DNA of 7,032 nucleotides from Cyclobacteriaceae bacterium (lineage in GTDB: Bacteria > Bacteroidota > Bacteroidia > Cytophagales > Cyclobacteriaceae): assembly GCA_029861825.1 (NCBI GenBank), contig JAOTYN010000222.1:1-7032 (forward strand). Direction: 5' to 3'. Both the position numbers and the translations under genes were made by a program. Each line of letters starts with the position of its first letter. Positions within the stretch are counted from its first letter, which is position 1. The notes under the pieces are model-generated. The model had not been told where the DNA came from, ran no database searches, and saw only the letters and a list, made by a program, of their open reading frames with translations. Shown one piece after another: positions 1 through 6,329 of this stretch.

Positions 1-2254
1 AGTTCAGTTCTCCTGCCAGGATCTTAGCATACATTCTTATGAAATCCGATCTTATAAGGCCTGATTCCGGGAATGTGTCTAAGGCACGCAAGACCTCCTG
101 GGATGTTCCTGGCATGGTCATCAATTGCAATTGCAATCCCCGAAGACCAAAGGGGAACGTGTTCCCCGATTCTTTCTTCAGATTATCCAGCCATAAGCGG
201 GCGCTATCCAGTCGGTTCTGAGCAATCAAATAGGTGTAAATTTCCATACCCACCCTGGGACTCAATGGGTTATTCGCAAGCGTTAATTCATGCATCTTCA
301 AGCCGAGATCCGGCCGGTCCAGGGAGATAATCAATCCTTTGGTCCATCCGCCGCCAAAATGGCTGATGGTTTTCAGATATTCAATATCACTTTCCAATTC
401 AGCAAACAATTCAGGGACCTTACTCCAGTCATCGGAAACCGTGGCATACTCTAATTCATAGAATAGTGTTTCGGTTCTTCGTTTGGAATTGGCTCGAGCT
501 GCATTAAGGTCTTCGCGCACCCTGTTCCCTGCATCTTGCAGGGTTAAGGTATCGGGCCATAACTTACGGGGAAAATGGATTAGTAAATGAGCATAGAGAT
601 CCTGGTGTCGATAATGCGGAGCTGCGAACCCTGGATCCAAATGAGTGGCCTGATCATAGTATTGATTGGCAATTACCAAGGAAGACATCAAATTGTCCAA
701 ACTGCCCCCAGAATGGGCTTTGTCGAAATAAACATTACCTTTCAAATAAGCCTCAAAAGCATCAGCATTCTCGGTTCCAATGGCAAACATTTCTTCTCTC
801 CTTTCATCGTCGAGATAAATATCAAGAGTGGCCGCTATGTTCTCCGCAATATCCTCCTGTATGGTAAATATTTCACCAAATTCACGATCATAAGTTTGAG
901 ACCAGATATGGTCATCTGTCTCAGGGTTTATCAATTGCGCAGTAATTCTGAGGGTATTACCGGATTTTCTAACGGATCCTTCTACCAGGTAACTAACCCC
1001 CAGAGAATCCGCAATTTTTTGCACTGGAAGGTCTTTCCCTTTAAATGCAAACGAAGAAGTGCGCGCCGTGACCCGGAGTCCAGGAATTTGTGCCAGGCTA
1101 TTCAGCAACTCTTCGGTAAGTCCGTCTGAGAACCACTCCTGGTCCTGTTCGACTGAGAAATCAACGAATGGCAAAACCGCAATGGACTTATTATCAATTC
1201 CAGCATCCGCACTGGAACTATGCCCGGTGTCAGGGGCAGGGGTTGCCAGTTGTTGTGAGTACACATAAAAAGCAATAAGGATCAAGGCCATTCCAACCAG
1301 AATAAAGTTATCCGTCAGGGGTTTTCTTTGAGCTGGACTTAAAGGATTTTGCCTGGACTGCTGCGAGTTGGTGGGTATAAACCCTTCAGGACTTCGTTCA
1401 TAATTCCATGCCAGGTACATGGCGACTGGGAATCCAATTATGAGGAGGACCACTAATACAGTTGAGGTCGATTCCGGAAGGTTTAGCATTGACTTTGCAA
1501 ACGGAATCAACATGATCAGGAGCAATGCGAGCATCACATACAGGGCTCCCACTCTGATCACACCACGTCGCTGCACTTCCGCCCAGAGGTCGGATGATTG
1601 CTTGGATGATTGCTTGGATAATTCTTTAGATGTTACTGGGGATGGTTCGTTAGATGGTTTTTTAGAGTCTCCAACTTCTGGTTGGCGAGTTGATGCTGAT
1701 TCGGGGGATTTATCTTTTAATTTTCCCCTTATCTGCGTTCCCTCAGGTACACTGAAGCCCTCATTGGTGAGAGCGAACACCTCCATGGGCTCTTCTACAT
1801 TCTTAAATTCAAAACTGCCCAAAGAAACGAGGTGAAACTCCCCTTTGTTCTTAATCAGATCTCGAATTGATTTGGACATTAAGACGGACCCTGGAATGCT
1901 CATTGATTCCAAGCGCGAAGCTAAATTCACCCCATCTCCAAATACGTTGTTATTGTGGAAAATGACATCGCCCACGTGCATGCCAATACGTACAGGAATT
2001 TTCAAGTTATTTTTATATTCCTTTTGCAAGGCCATAGCACATCTGACACAATCTACGGAACTATCAAAAGAGAGGACAGACCCATCACCAAAATACTGGA
2101 TGATTTTGCCTTGATGTGCAGGGGTGAATTCTTCCAGCACTTTTCTGAATTGATTGAGCTGCTTTAGCGCCATCACCTCATCCCTTTGCATGATGGCAGT
2201 GTACCCCACAATGTCAGTAAACATGATAGCAGCAAGTTGGTGTGATTGGGGCAT
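1..2254 (-). CDS. Class III adenylate/guanylate cyclase fused to TolB-like and TPR-like regions (partial, C-terminus outside window)
   Basis: The frame is open from ATG at 2254 to base 1 (751 codons, no stop), so the C-terminus is missing. An in-frame TAA lies seven codons upstream (2275-2273) and this is the only ATG after it. Residues 5-165 form a class III nucleotidyl cyclase catalytic domain. It has metal-binding Asp14 (FTDIVGY) and Asp57 (YFGDGS), and transition-state Asn110 and Arg114 (GVNLASRLE). The positions that normally select adenine carry Gln53 and Asn103, so ATP versus GTP preference is unclear. A Ser/Lys/Pro-rich linker (about 171-222) leads to three predicted membrane helices (about 232-253, 264-283, 315-332). 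Residues 355-475 resemble the TolB-like domain (KSIAVLPF, FSDGLTEELLNSL, YLVEGSVRK), followed by TPR-like helices from about 495. A cytoplasmic cyclase and a periplasmic C-terminal half follow from the helix count. The likely role is a membrane receptor producing a cyclic nucleotide. The ligand is unknown. Confidence 0.93.
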   Translation of the reverse strand, partial: MPQSHQLAAIMFTDIVGYTAIMQRDEVMALKQLNQFRKVLEEFTPAHQGKIIQYFGDGSVLSFDSSVDCVRCAMALQKEYKNNLKIPVRIGMHVGDVIFHNNNVFGDGVNLASRLESMSIPGSVLMSKSIRDLIKNKGEFHLVSLGSFEFKNVEEPMEVFALTNEGFSVPEGTQIRGKLKDKSPESASTRQPEVGDSKKPSNEPSPVTSKELSKQSSKQSSDLWAEVQRRGVIRVGALYVMLALLLIMLIPFAKSMLNLPESTSTVLVVLLIIGFPVAMYLAWNYERSPEGFIPTNSQQSRQNPLSPAQRKPLTDNFILVGMALILIAFYVYSQQLATPAPDTGHSSSADAGIDNKSIAVLPFVDFSVEQDQEWFSDGLTEELLNSLAQIPGLRVTARTSSFAFKGKDLPVQKIADSLGVSYLVEGSVRKSGNTLRITAQLINPETDDHIWSQTYDREFGEIFTIQEDIAENIAATLDIYLDDERREEMFAIGTENADAFEAYLKGNVYFDKAHSGGSLDNLMSSLVIANQYYDQATHLDPGFAAPHYRHQDLYAHLLIHFPRKLWPDTLTLQDAGNRVREDLNAARANSKRRTETLFYELEYATVSDDWSKVPELFAELESDIEYLKTISHFGGGWTKGLIISLDRPDLGLKMHELTLANNPLSPRVGMEIYTYLIAQNRLDSARLWLDNLKKESGNTFPFGLRGLQLQLMTMPGTSQEVLRALDTFPESGLIRSDFIRMYAKILAGELN
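1592..1627 (-). repeat. 12-bp tandem repeat in the cyclase linker
   Basis: Two perfect copies of a 12-bp unit (GGATGATTGCTT on the plus strand, 1592-1603 and 1604-1615) are followed by a degenerate third copy (9 of 12 bases match). Being a multiple of three, the unit adds SKQS peptide repeats to the hydrophilic linker between the cyclase domain and the first membrane helix. Such a tract can change copy number by replication slippage and would alter linker length without breaking the frame. Confidence 0.75.
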
Positions 2255-2261
2255 CAAAATC

Positions 2262-2378
2262 TCAACTATGGGTTACGGATTTTAAAATACGAAAAAAGTT
2301 TAGCATAATATTCGTATTTGGTCCATTCTCCATCATATTCAAAAGGTTATGGACAGCGTACTGCATTTTTTTCTTCAT
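2262..2378 (-). other. Possible 38-codon small ORF between symporter and cyclase genes
   Basis: An ATG at 2378 lies two bases after the symporter stop (TGA, 2383-2381). It opens a 38-residue frame (MKKKMQYAVHNLL...) that ends in TGA at 2264-2262, seven bases before the cyclase ATG. The close packing is gene-like, but the peptide has no recognised motif, signal peptide or membrane segment, and a 9-bp inverted repeat sits inside it. It may equally be a chance frame in an intergenic region, which I consider more likely. Confidence 0.15.
2285..2319. repeat. 9-bp inverted repeat in front of the cyclase gene
   Basis: AAATACGAA (2285-2293) and TTCGTATTT (2311-2319) are perfect inverted arms separated by 17 bases, 31 bases upstream of the cyclase start and about 60 bases past the symporter stop. 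The arms are AT-rich and no clear T-run follows on the minus strand, so a strong intrinsic terminator is not evident. The repeat could be a weak terminator of the symporter transcript, a hairpin in the cyclase leader, or a dimeric regulator's operator. The rest of the 126-bp gap (2255-2380) shows no recognisable promoter. Confidence 0.5.
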
Positions 2379-2380
2379 GA

Positions 2381-4024
2381 TCAACCGGTGAAATACATCA
2401 ATATTCCCACAATGATGGCTACTATTCCCAGGGAAGCTATGACATCCCACTTGTTATAACTGTTTTTATTGGAATTGATCTGCTCGGGCGACAGGGTCCC
2501 AAAGGTCAACCCAGCCAATTGCTTTTCTGAGGGTTTGGCCGTTAATAAACTTACTACGATCAAAATACCCACGCAGATCACGAACATAACAATAGCGAAG
2601 TGAGAAAAGGGAATGTCCTGGACCGTTTTCCAAAATCCCGTATAACTGACACCCGGGTTAAATGTTTTAAAAGTGTCCAGTGTTAAGCGAACCAAACCAA
2701 TGGCAAATCCGCCTATCAGGGTGGCCATGGCTCCTTTGGCATTGATGCGTTTGAAAAATATACCTAACAGGAATACCGCGGTGATTGGCGGGGCTATATA
2801 GGACTGAACACTCTGCAGATAATCGTATAAGGTACCCGGTGCATTTTTCATAACCGGTATCCAGGCAAAACCTAATAACACAATAATACCGGTAGCGATG
2901 CGTCCGGTGCGAACCAGGTCCTTTTCCGGAGTTTGAGGTTTGAGCTTCTTGTAAATATCAATGGTAAACAGCGTTGAGGCGGAGTTAAAAACCGATGCCA
3001 ATGAACTCATTAAAGCGGCTAATAGGCCTGCCGCCACTAAACCTCTTATTCCTGAGGGTAGCAAGGTTTTTACCATGGCTGGTAATACTTCGTTGGCTGA
3101 TTCATACTGCAGCACACCTTTTTGGCTTAAGGCGTAGGCTACCATACCCGGAACTAAAAACAAGAAGACCGGTAATATTTTTAAAAACCCTCCCCAAATG
3201 GCCCCTCTTCGGCCTTCGGTGATATTTTTTGCGGAAAGTACCCGTTGCACGATGTATTGATCCGTACACCAATACCAAATACCCACAATAGCTCCGCCAA
3301 ATACCATTCCCGTCCAGGGGTATCTGGGATGGTCTATAGGTTTCCACATATTGAAATGTTCACTTCCCACTATTTCTTTCAGCCCAAACCAACCACCCAC
3401 TGCCTCATGGTTTAAGCCGATTAAAGTGACGGATAAAGCACCGGTTATCAATACAATGGTCTGCAATGCTTCGGTATAAACTACTGCCCGCATCCCTCCT
3501 AAAATGGTGTAAAGTCCGGTAATCACCAGGGTTAGGATAGCTCCAGGCCAAAATCCTATTCCTAAAAAGGACTGAAACACCACACCCCCGGCATAGATCG
3601 AAACGGAAACTTTGGTAAATATGTAGCCCACCAGCGAAACCACGGAGAGAAATCGTCGGGCCTTGGCGTTGTATCGCTTTTCTAAGAATTCGGGCATGGT
3701 GAACACCCCGCTTCTGGCATAAAAGGGAAGAAACACCCAACCCAGTACTAAAACGATCCAGGCATGTAATTCATAGTGCGCCAGGGGCATGCCACTATCC
3801 GCACCTGCGCCTGCCAGACCAACTAGGTGCTCTGACCCAATATTAGAAGCAAAGATAGAGGCACCTACAATAAACCAACCCACATTTCTGCCAGCTAAGA
3901 AATAATCTTCCGAATCTTCCTGTTTTTGCCGTATCACCCACCAGGCGATACCCATTAGCAGTATGAAATAGAGCCCAATGACGAGCCAGTCCAAAGCAGT
4001 TAATCCGTTGGTTAATCCATTCAT
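2381..4024 (-). CDS. Sodium/solute symporter (SSS family), SGLT-like, probable Na+/sugar cotransporter
   Basis: This 547-residue membrane protein matches the usual length of bacterial SSS transporters such as vSGLT (about 540) and shows roughly 14 hydrophobic helices. Landmarks are EDYFLAGR near residues 39-46, the TM1 stretch ASNIGSEH (59-66), WYWCTDQ (250-256) and SSLASVFNS (340-348). Compared with human SGLT1 from memory, the sugar-site residues are kept: Asn61, His66, Glu85, Tyr251, Trp252, Lys282 and Gln404. The Na2 site is present (Ala59, Ile62, Ala337, Ser340, Ser341). The second sodium site of SGLT1 looks lost, with Ala343 where SGLT1 has Thr395, which suggests one sodium per substrate as in vSGLT. 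It should drive sugar uptake across the inner membrane. It begins 45 bp after the hydrolase stop, so it may share that transcript, although a sugar substrate does not obviously fit those genes. No strong ribosome binding site precedes the ATG. Confidence 0.95.
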   Translation of the reverse strand: MNGLTNGLTALDWLVIGLYFILLMGIAWWVIRQKQEDSEDYFLAGRNVGWFIVGASIFASNIGSEHLVGLAGAGADSGMPLAHYELHAWIVLVLGWVFLPFYARSGVFTMPEFLEKRYNAKARRFLSVVSLVGYIFTKVSVSIYAGGVVFQSFLGIGFWPGAILTLVITGLYTILGGMRAVVYTEALQTIVLITGALSVTLIGLNHEAVGGWFGLKEIVGSEHFNMWKPIDHPRYPWTGMVFGGAIVGIWYWCTDQYIVQRVLSAKNITEGRRGAIWGGFLKILPVFLFLVPGMVAYALSQKGVLQYESANEVLPAMVKTLLPSGIRGLVAAGLLAALMSSLASVFNSASTLFTIDIYKKLKPQTPEKDLVRTGRIATGIIVLLGFAWIPVMKNAPGTLYDYLQSVQSYIAPPITAVFLLGIFFKRINAKGAMATLIGGFAIGLVRLTLDTFKTFNPGVSYTGFWKTVQDIPFSHFAIVMFVICVGILIVVSLLTAKPSEKQLAGLTFGTLSPEQINSNKNSYNKWDVIASLGIVAIIVGILMYFTG

Positions 4025-4069
4025 AATGGATCTTTTTGATTATTGGTTAATGATAGATGGAAGACATTG

Positions 4070-4948
4070 CTATGCATATCTCAATAAGGGTCTGGTCAAA
4101 CAGGTAGGACCACCACCTCCTTTTACACTTATTTCCTGCCCCGGATAAGTCATCACTTCACAACCTTCATTTACCAAGGCTCTCTGGGTCACGGGATTAC
4201 CGGCAGCCATCATACACCGCCGGGGGGCCAATGCCAACACATTACAGGCCAGACTGTCGAACTCCTGCGCTGGCACCTCCAGCAGTTTATACCCCAGGTC
4301 CAGCAAGCTATTCCTAAAAGAGATGGGCATCAAAGGTGCATAAACCACCGCCAGGTCCTTATCTACAGGGCTGAATATAGACATTAAATGAAAAACATCA
4401 TCAGGTCCCCGGTAATGCGGCAGCGGTACCGTTATCACCTCTACTCCCAATGGCTGCAACAACGCTGATAGTTGGTCGATACCTTGCACATTGGTACGGT
4501 AGCTGTGACCCACCGCTAATGTTTGGGTATCCAGCCAGGCCACATCCCCTCCTTCCAACGTTCCCGGTGGTTTAATTTCTCCCAGTACCGGCAGGTCGAT
4601 TTCATGGTAAAGCTTCCGGGAGGCCTCGGGCTCAAGTGAGCGGGCCGACTTCCCCATGCGGCAAATGATCATGCCTTGATCTGTGGAAATGGAGGCATCA
4701 CGGCAGTAGATGGAATCCATGGTCAGTTGGTCATCTGTTGGCAGGTAATGCAAATCCACTGCACCATCGGCTACTAAGGTTTCGAATTCCCGGTATTCCA
4801 GCTTAGCCATAACCATATCCGGCGCTTCCCAGTAATTAAGCGCCTGCCATTGCTTTTGAATAACGGTTTGGTCGATATAGGCATGGACCACCGGTTTGAT
4901 GAGCAGCGATTTAAGTTTGCCTACCTCCGATTGGTAAGTGGTCTTCAT
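4070..4948 (-). CDS. DDAH/arginine-deiminase-fold hydrolase (dimethylargininase-like, amidinotransferase superfamily)
   Basis: The protein is 292 residues from ATG 4948. I chose this start over an in-frame ATG at 5020 because it overlaps the stop of the transporter gene as ATGA and matches the family N-terminus (SEVGKLKSLLIKPV). Enzymes of this fold attack the guanidine carbon of arginine or methylated arginines through a catalytic cysteine, giving citrulline and an amine or ammonia. The full catalytic set is visible: Glu132 (TLEGGD), His187 (DDVFHL) and Cys283 (GGGGPTCLT). Compared with Pseudomonas aeruginosa DDAH from memory, Asp84 (guanidine binding) and Arg103 and Arg151 (substrate contacts) are kept, while the position of Glu65 is Arg83 (DSIYCRD). 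The length of about 290 is nearer to DDAH (about 255-285) than to arginine deiminase (about 400). The family is confident; the exact substrate (methylarginine, arginine or another guanidino acid) is not. It is likely cytoplasmic and coupled to the AdiC-like transporter. Confidence 0.88.
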   Translation of the reverse strand: MKTTYQSEVGKLKSLLIKPVVHAYIDQTVIQKQWQALNYWEAPDMVMAKLEYREFETLVADGAVDLHYLPTDDQLTMDSIYCRDASISTDQGMIICRMGKSARSLEPEASRKLYHEIDLPVLGEIKPPGTLEGGDVAWLDTQTLAVGHSYRTNVQGIDQLSALLQPLGVEVITVPLPHYRGPDDVFHLMSIFSPVDKDLAVVYAPLMPISFRNSLLDLGYKLLEVPAQEFDSLACNVLALAPRRCMMAAGNPVTQRALVNEGCEVMTYPGQEISVKGGGGPTCLTRPLLRYA

Positions 4949-6255
4949 AGATAAGAATAATTTTTCCATTTGATCCAAACATAAAAGGGTATGCCGGCTA
5001 TCAGCAGGATAAATCCCCAATAAACAACTTCCTCACCGGATCCCGCCACCGCCCATAAAGCATACCCGAAAGCCAAAAAACCCAGGATCATCTTGATCAG
5101 GCGGTTGCTAACAGCGCCGAACTTTTTCTGTGCCACCACCAAAACAAAGGAGGCCGTAGAAAACAAATAGGGTACCAGCACCGTCAGTGTAGCTAACAGG
5201 ATCACGAATTTGAAGGTGTCTACCAATCCCCGGGTGAAGTTCATGACCATCAACACCGACAACAGTACACTGGAAATGATAATACTCACCACGGGCACCT
5301 GGTTGCGATTCTGTTTGCCAAATAATGCCGGGAATAACTTGTCTTGGGCCACCGCCATAGGAACTTGTCCCTGCATCAATATCCAGCCGTTTAATGCCCC
5401 TAAGGTAGCTATTATCGCGGCCCCTCCTACCCAATAATAGGCACTCTCTCCCAGCATAGCGGCGGCGGCATCGGCAAAGGGTGCGGTGGAGTTTTGTAGA
5501 TCGGAGGGAGCGATCAGTCCCAGCACCGCGATGGTACCGGTAATATAGACCACGGTGCTGATCAGGGTACCCAGTATGGTAGCCCGAGGAATGGTTTTCT
5601 CAGGTTGCTCAATATTATCAGCGGGAATCGTTGCAGATTCCAAACCCAGGAAGGCCCAAAGGGTTAAGGTAGCGGTAGCGGTAACCGCCCCAAAAGCCGA
5701 ATCGTCGCTTAAATTGAAAGGCTGGAAATGTTCCAGGTTGACAAAAAAAAGTCCTCCTATTCCGATCAAGATAAGCGGTATCAATTTCAACACCGTAGTG
5801 ACCAATTGCACTATCCCAGCGGTTTTCACGCCCCGGATGTTTACCCAGGTAAGCAACCAAATGGCGCTTAAACCAGCGCCCACTGCCATCAAATTATTCT
5901 GCGCCAGTTCCGGAATGAATACCGTTAAATAGCTCACGAAAGCCACGGTAATGGCGGCATTGCCACACCAAATGGAGATCCAGTAGCCCCAAGCTACCAG
6001 AAAGCCCGCAAAGTCGCCAAAGCCTTCCCGGGTATAGGCATAGGGTCCGCCAGCTTTTGGTATGAGCCGGCTTAAATAACTGAAGACCAAAGCCAGGGCT
6101 AAGGCACCCAAGGCAGAAAAGAACCAGCCTAGCAGACTGATGCCTCCAAAAGATGCCAATGCTGCAGGCAGCAAAAACACCCCCGAGCCAATCATATTTC
6201 CTGCCACCAGAGATGTACTGGTCCAGAGACCCAATTTATTTTTGGCTCGATCCAT
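4945..6255 (-). CDS. APC-superfamily amino acid/polyamine transporter, AdiC-like (basic amino acid antiporter family)
   Basis: This 436-residue protein has about 12 membrane helices, the usual length for the family (E. coli AdiC has 445). It opens with the substrate-site loop GNMIGSGVFLLPA (19-31), followed by GGPYAY (69-74). Residues matching AdiC binding positions are Asn20, the GSG at 23-25, Tyr91, Asn99 (WCGNAA), Trp200 (LTLWAFLGLES), Glu206 and Trp291 (GALNGWILMQGQ). In AdiC these bind arginine and agmatine and exchange them across the inner membrane. The resemblance supports a cationic or guanidino amino-acid substrate, but the family also includes ornithine, lysine, cadaverine and neutral amino-acid carriers. 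Its last codons overlap the next gene by ATGA, so the two are probably co-translated. Transport of the hydrolase's substrate, perhaps in exchange for its product, is an inference. A candidate promoter lies between it and the diverging Rieske gene. Confidence 0.93.
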   Translation of the reverse strand: MDRAKNKLGLWTSTSLVAGNMIGSGVFLLPAALASFGGISLLGWFFSALGALALALVFSYLSRLIPKAGGPYAYTREGFGDFAGFLVAWGYWISIWCGNAAITVAFVSYLTVFIPELAQNNLMAVGAGLSAIWLLTWVNIRGVKTAGIVQLVTTVLKLIPLILIGIGGLFFVNLEHFQPFNLSDDSAFGAVTATATLTLWAFLGLESATIPADNIEQPEKTIPRATILGTLISTVVYITGTIAVLGLIAPSDLQNSTAPFADAAAAMLGESAYYWVGGAAIIATLGALNGWILMQGQVPMAVAQDKLFPALFGKQNRNQVPVVSIIISSVLLSVLMVMNFTRGLVDTFKFVILLATLTVLVPYLFSTASFVLVVAQKKFGAVSNRLIKMILGFLAFGYALWAVAGSGEEVVYWGFILLIAGIPFYVWIKWKNYSYL

Positions 6256-6277
6256 CTACTTTAAAAAATACTTTCTA

Positions 6278-6316
6278 ATTTAAGTGACTGGGATTTTTAA
6301 AAGATACGACTTAAAT
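6278..6316. repeat. 8-bp inverted repeat in the divergent intergenic region (candidate operator)
   Basis: ATTTAAGT (6278-6285) and ACTTAAAT (6309-6316) are perfect inverted arms whose centres are 31 bp apart, about three helical turns. They lie inside the 64-bp gap between the transporter and Rieske starts, and the right arm ends three bases before the Rieske ATG. A dimeric regulator binding here could control both directions. The arms are AT-rich and short, so chance is possible. Confidence 0.4.
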
Positions 6317-6329
6317 ATTATGGAGCAAA
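6299..6329 (-). promoter_or_regulatory. Candidate Bacteroidota-type promoter for the transporter–hydrolase operon
   Basis: On the minus strand, TTTG (6329-6326) is followed after exactly 19 bases by TATCTTTT (6306-6299). The known Bacteroidota consensus is TTTG, 19-21 bases, TAnnTTTG, so only the last base of the second box differs. Transcription would start about 40 bases before the transporter ATG at 6255. The upstream box lies inside the first codons of the Rieske gene, and the right arm of the inverted repeat (6309-6316) falls between the two boxes, where a repressor would block RNA polymerase. No matching element was found for the Rieske gene itself. Confidence 0.4.

Noticed and set aside
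587..1129. 180-codon plus-strand open frame
   Set aside because: It lies entirely antisense to the cyclase–TolB-like gene, whose continuous frame has clear family motifs; the plus-strand translation resembles no protein family.
1419..1835. 138-codon plus-strand open frame with DCLDDCLD-like repeats
   Set aside because: Its repeat is only the antisense reading of the SKQS-coding 12-bp repeat and neighbouring linker, within the cyclase gene.
3102..3740. Alternative-frame minus-strand readings inside the symporter gene
   Set aside because: The symporter frame is uninterrupted with conserved motifs throughout, so these are shadows and do not indicate a frameshift.
4949..5020. Longer N-terminus for the DDAH-like hydrolase (24 extra residues)
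   Set aside because: The extension lies inside the transporter's coding sequence, is not family-like, and the ATGA overlap gives a better start.
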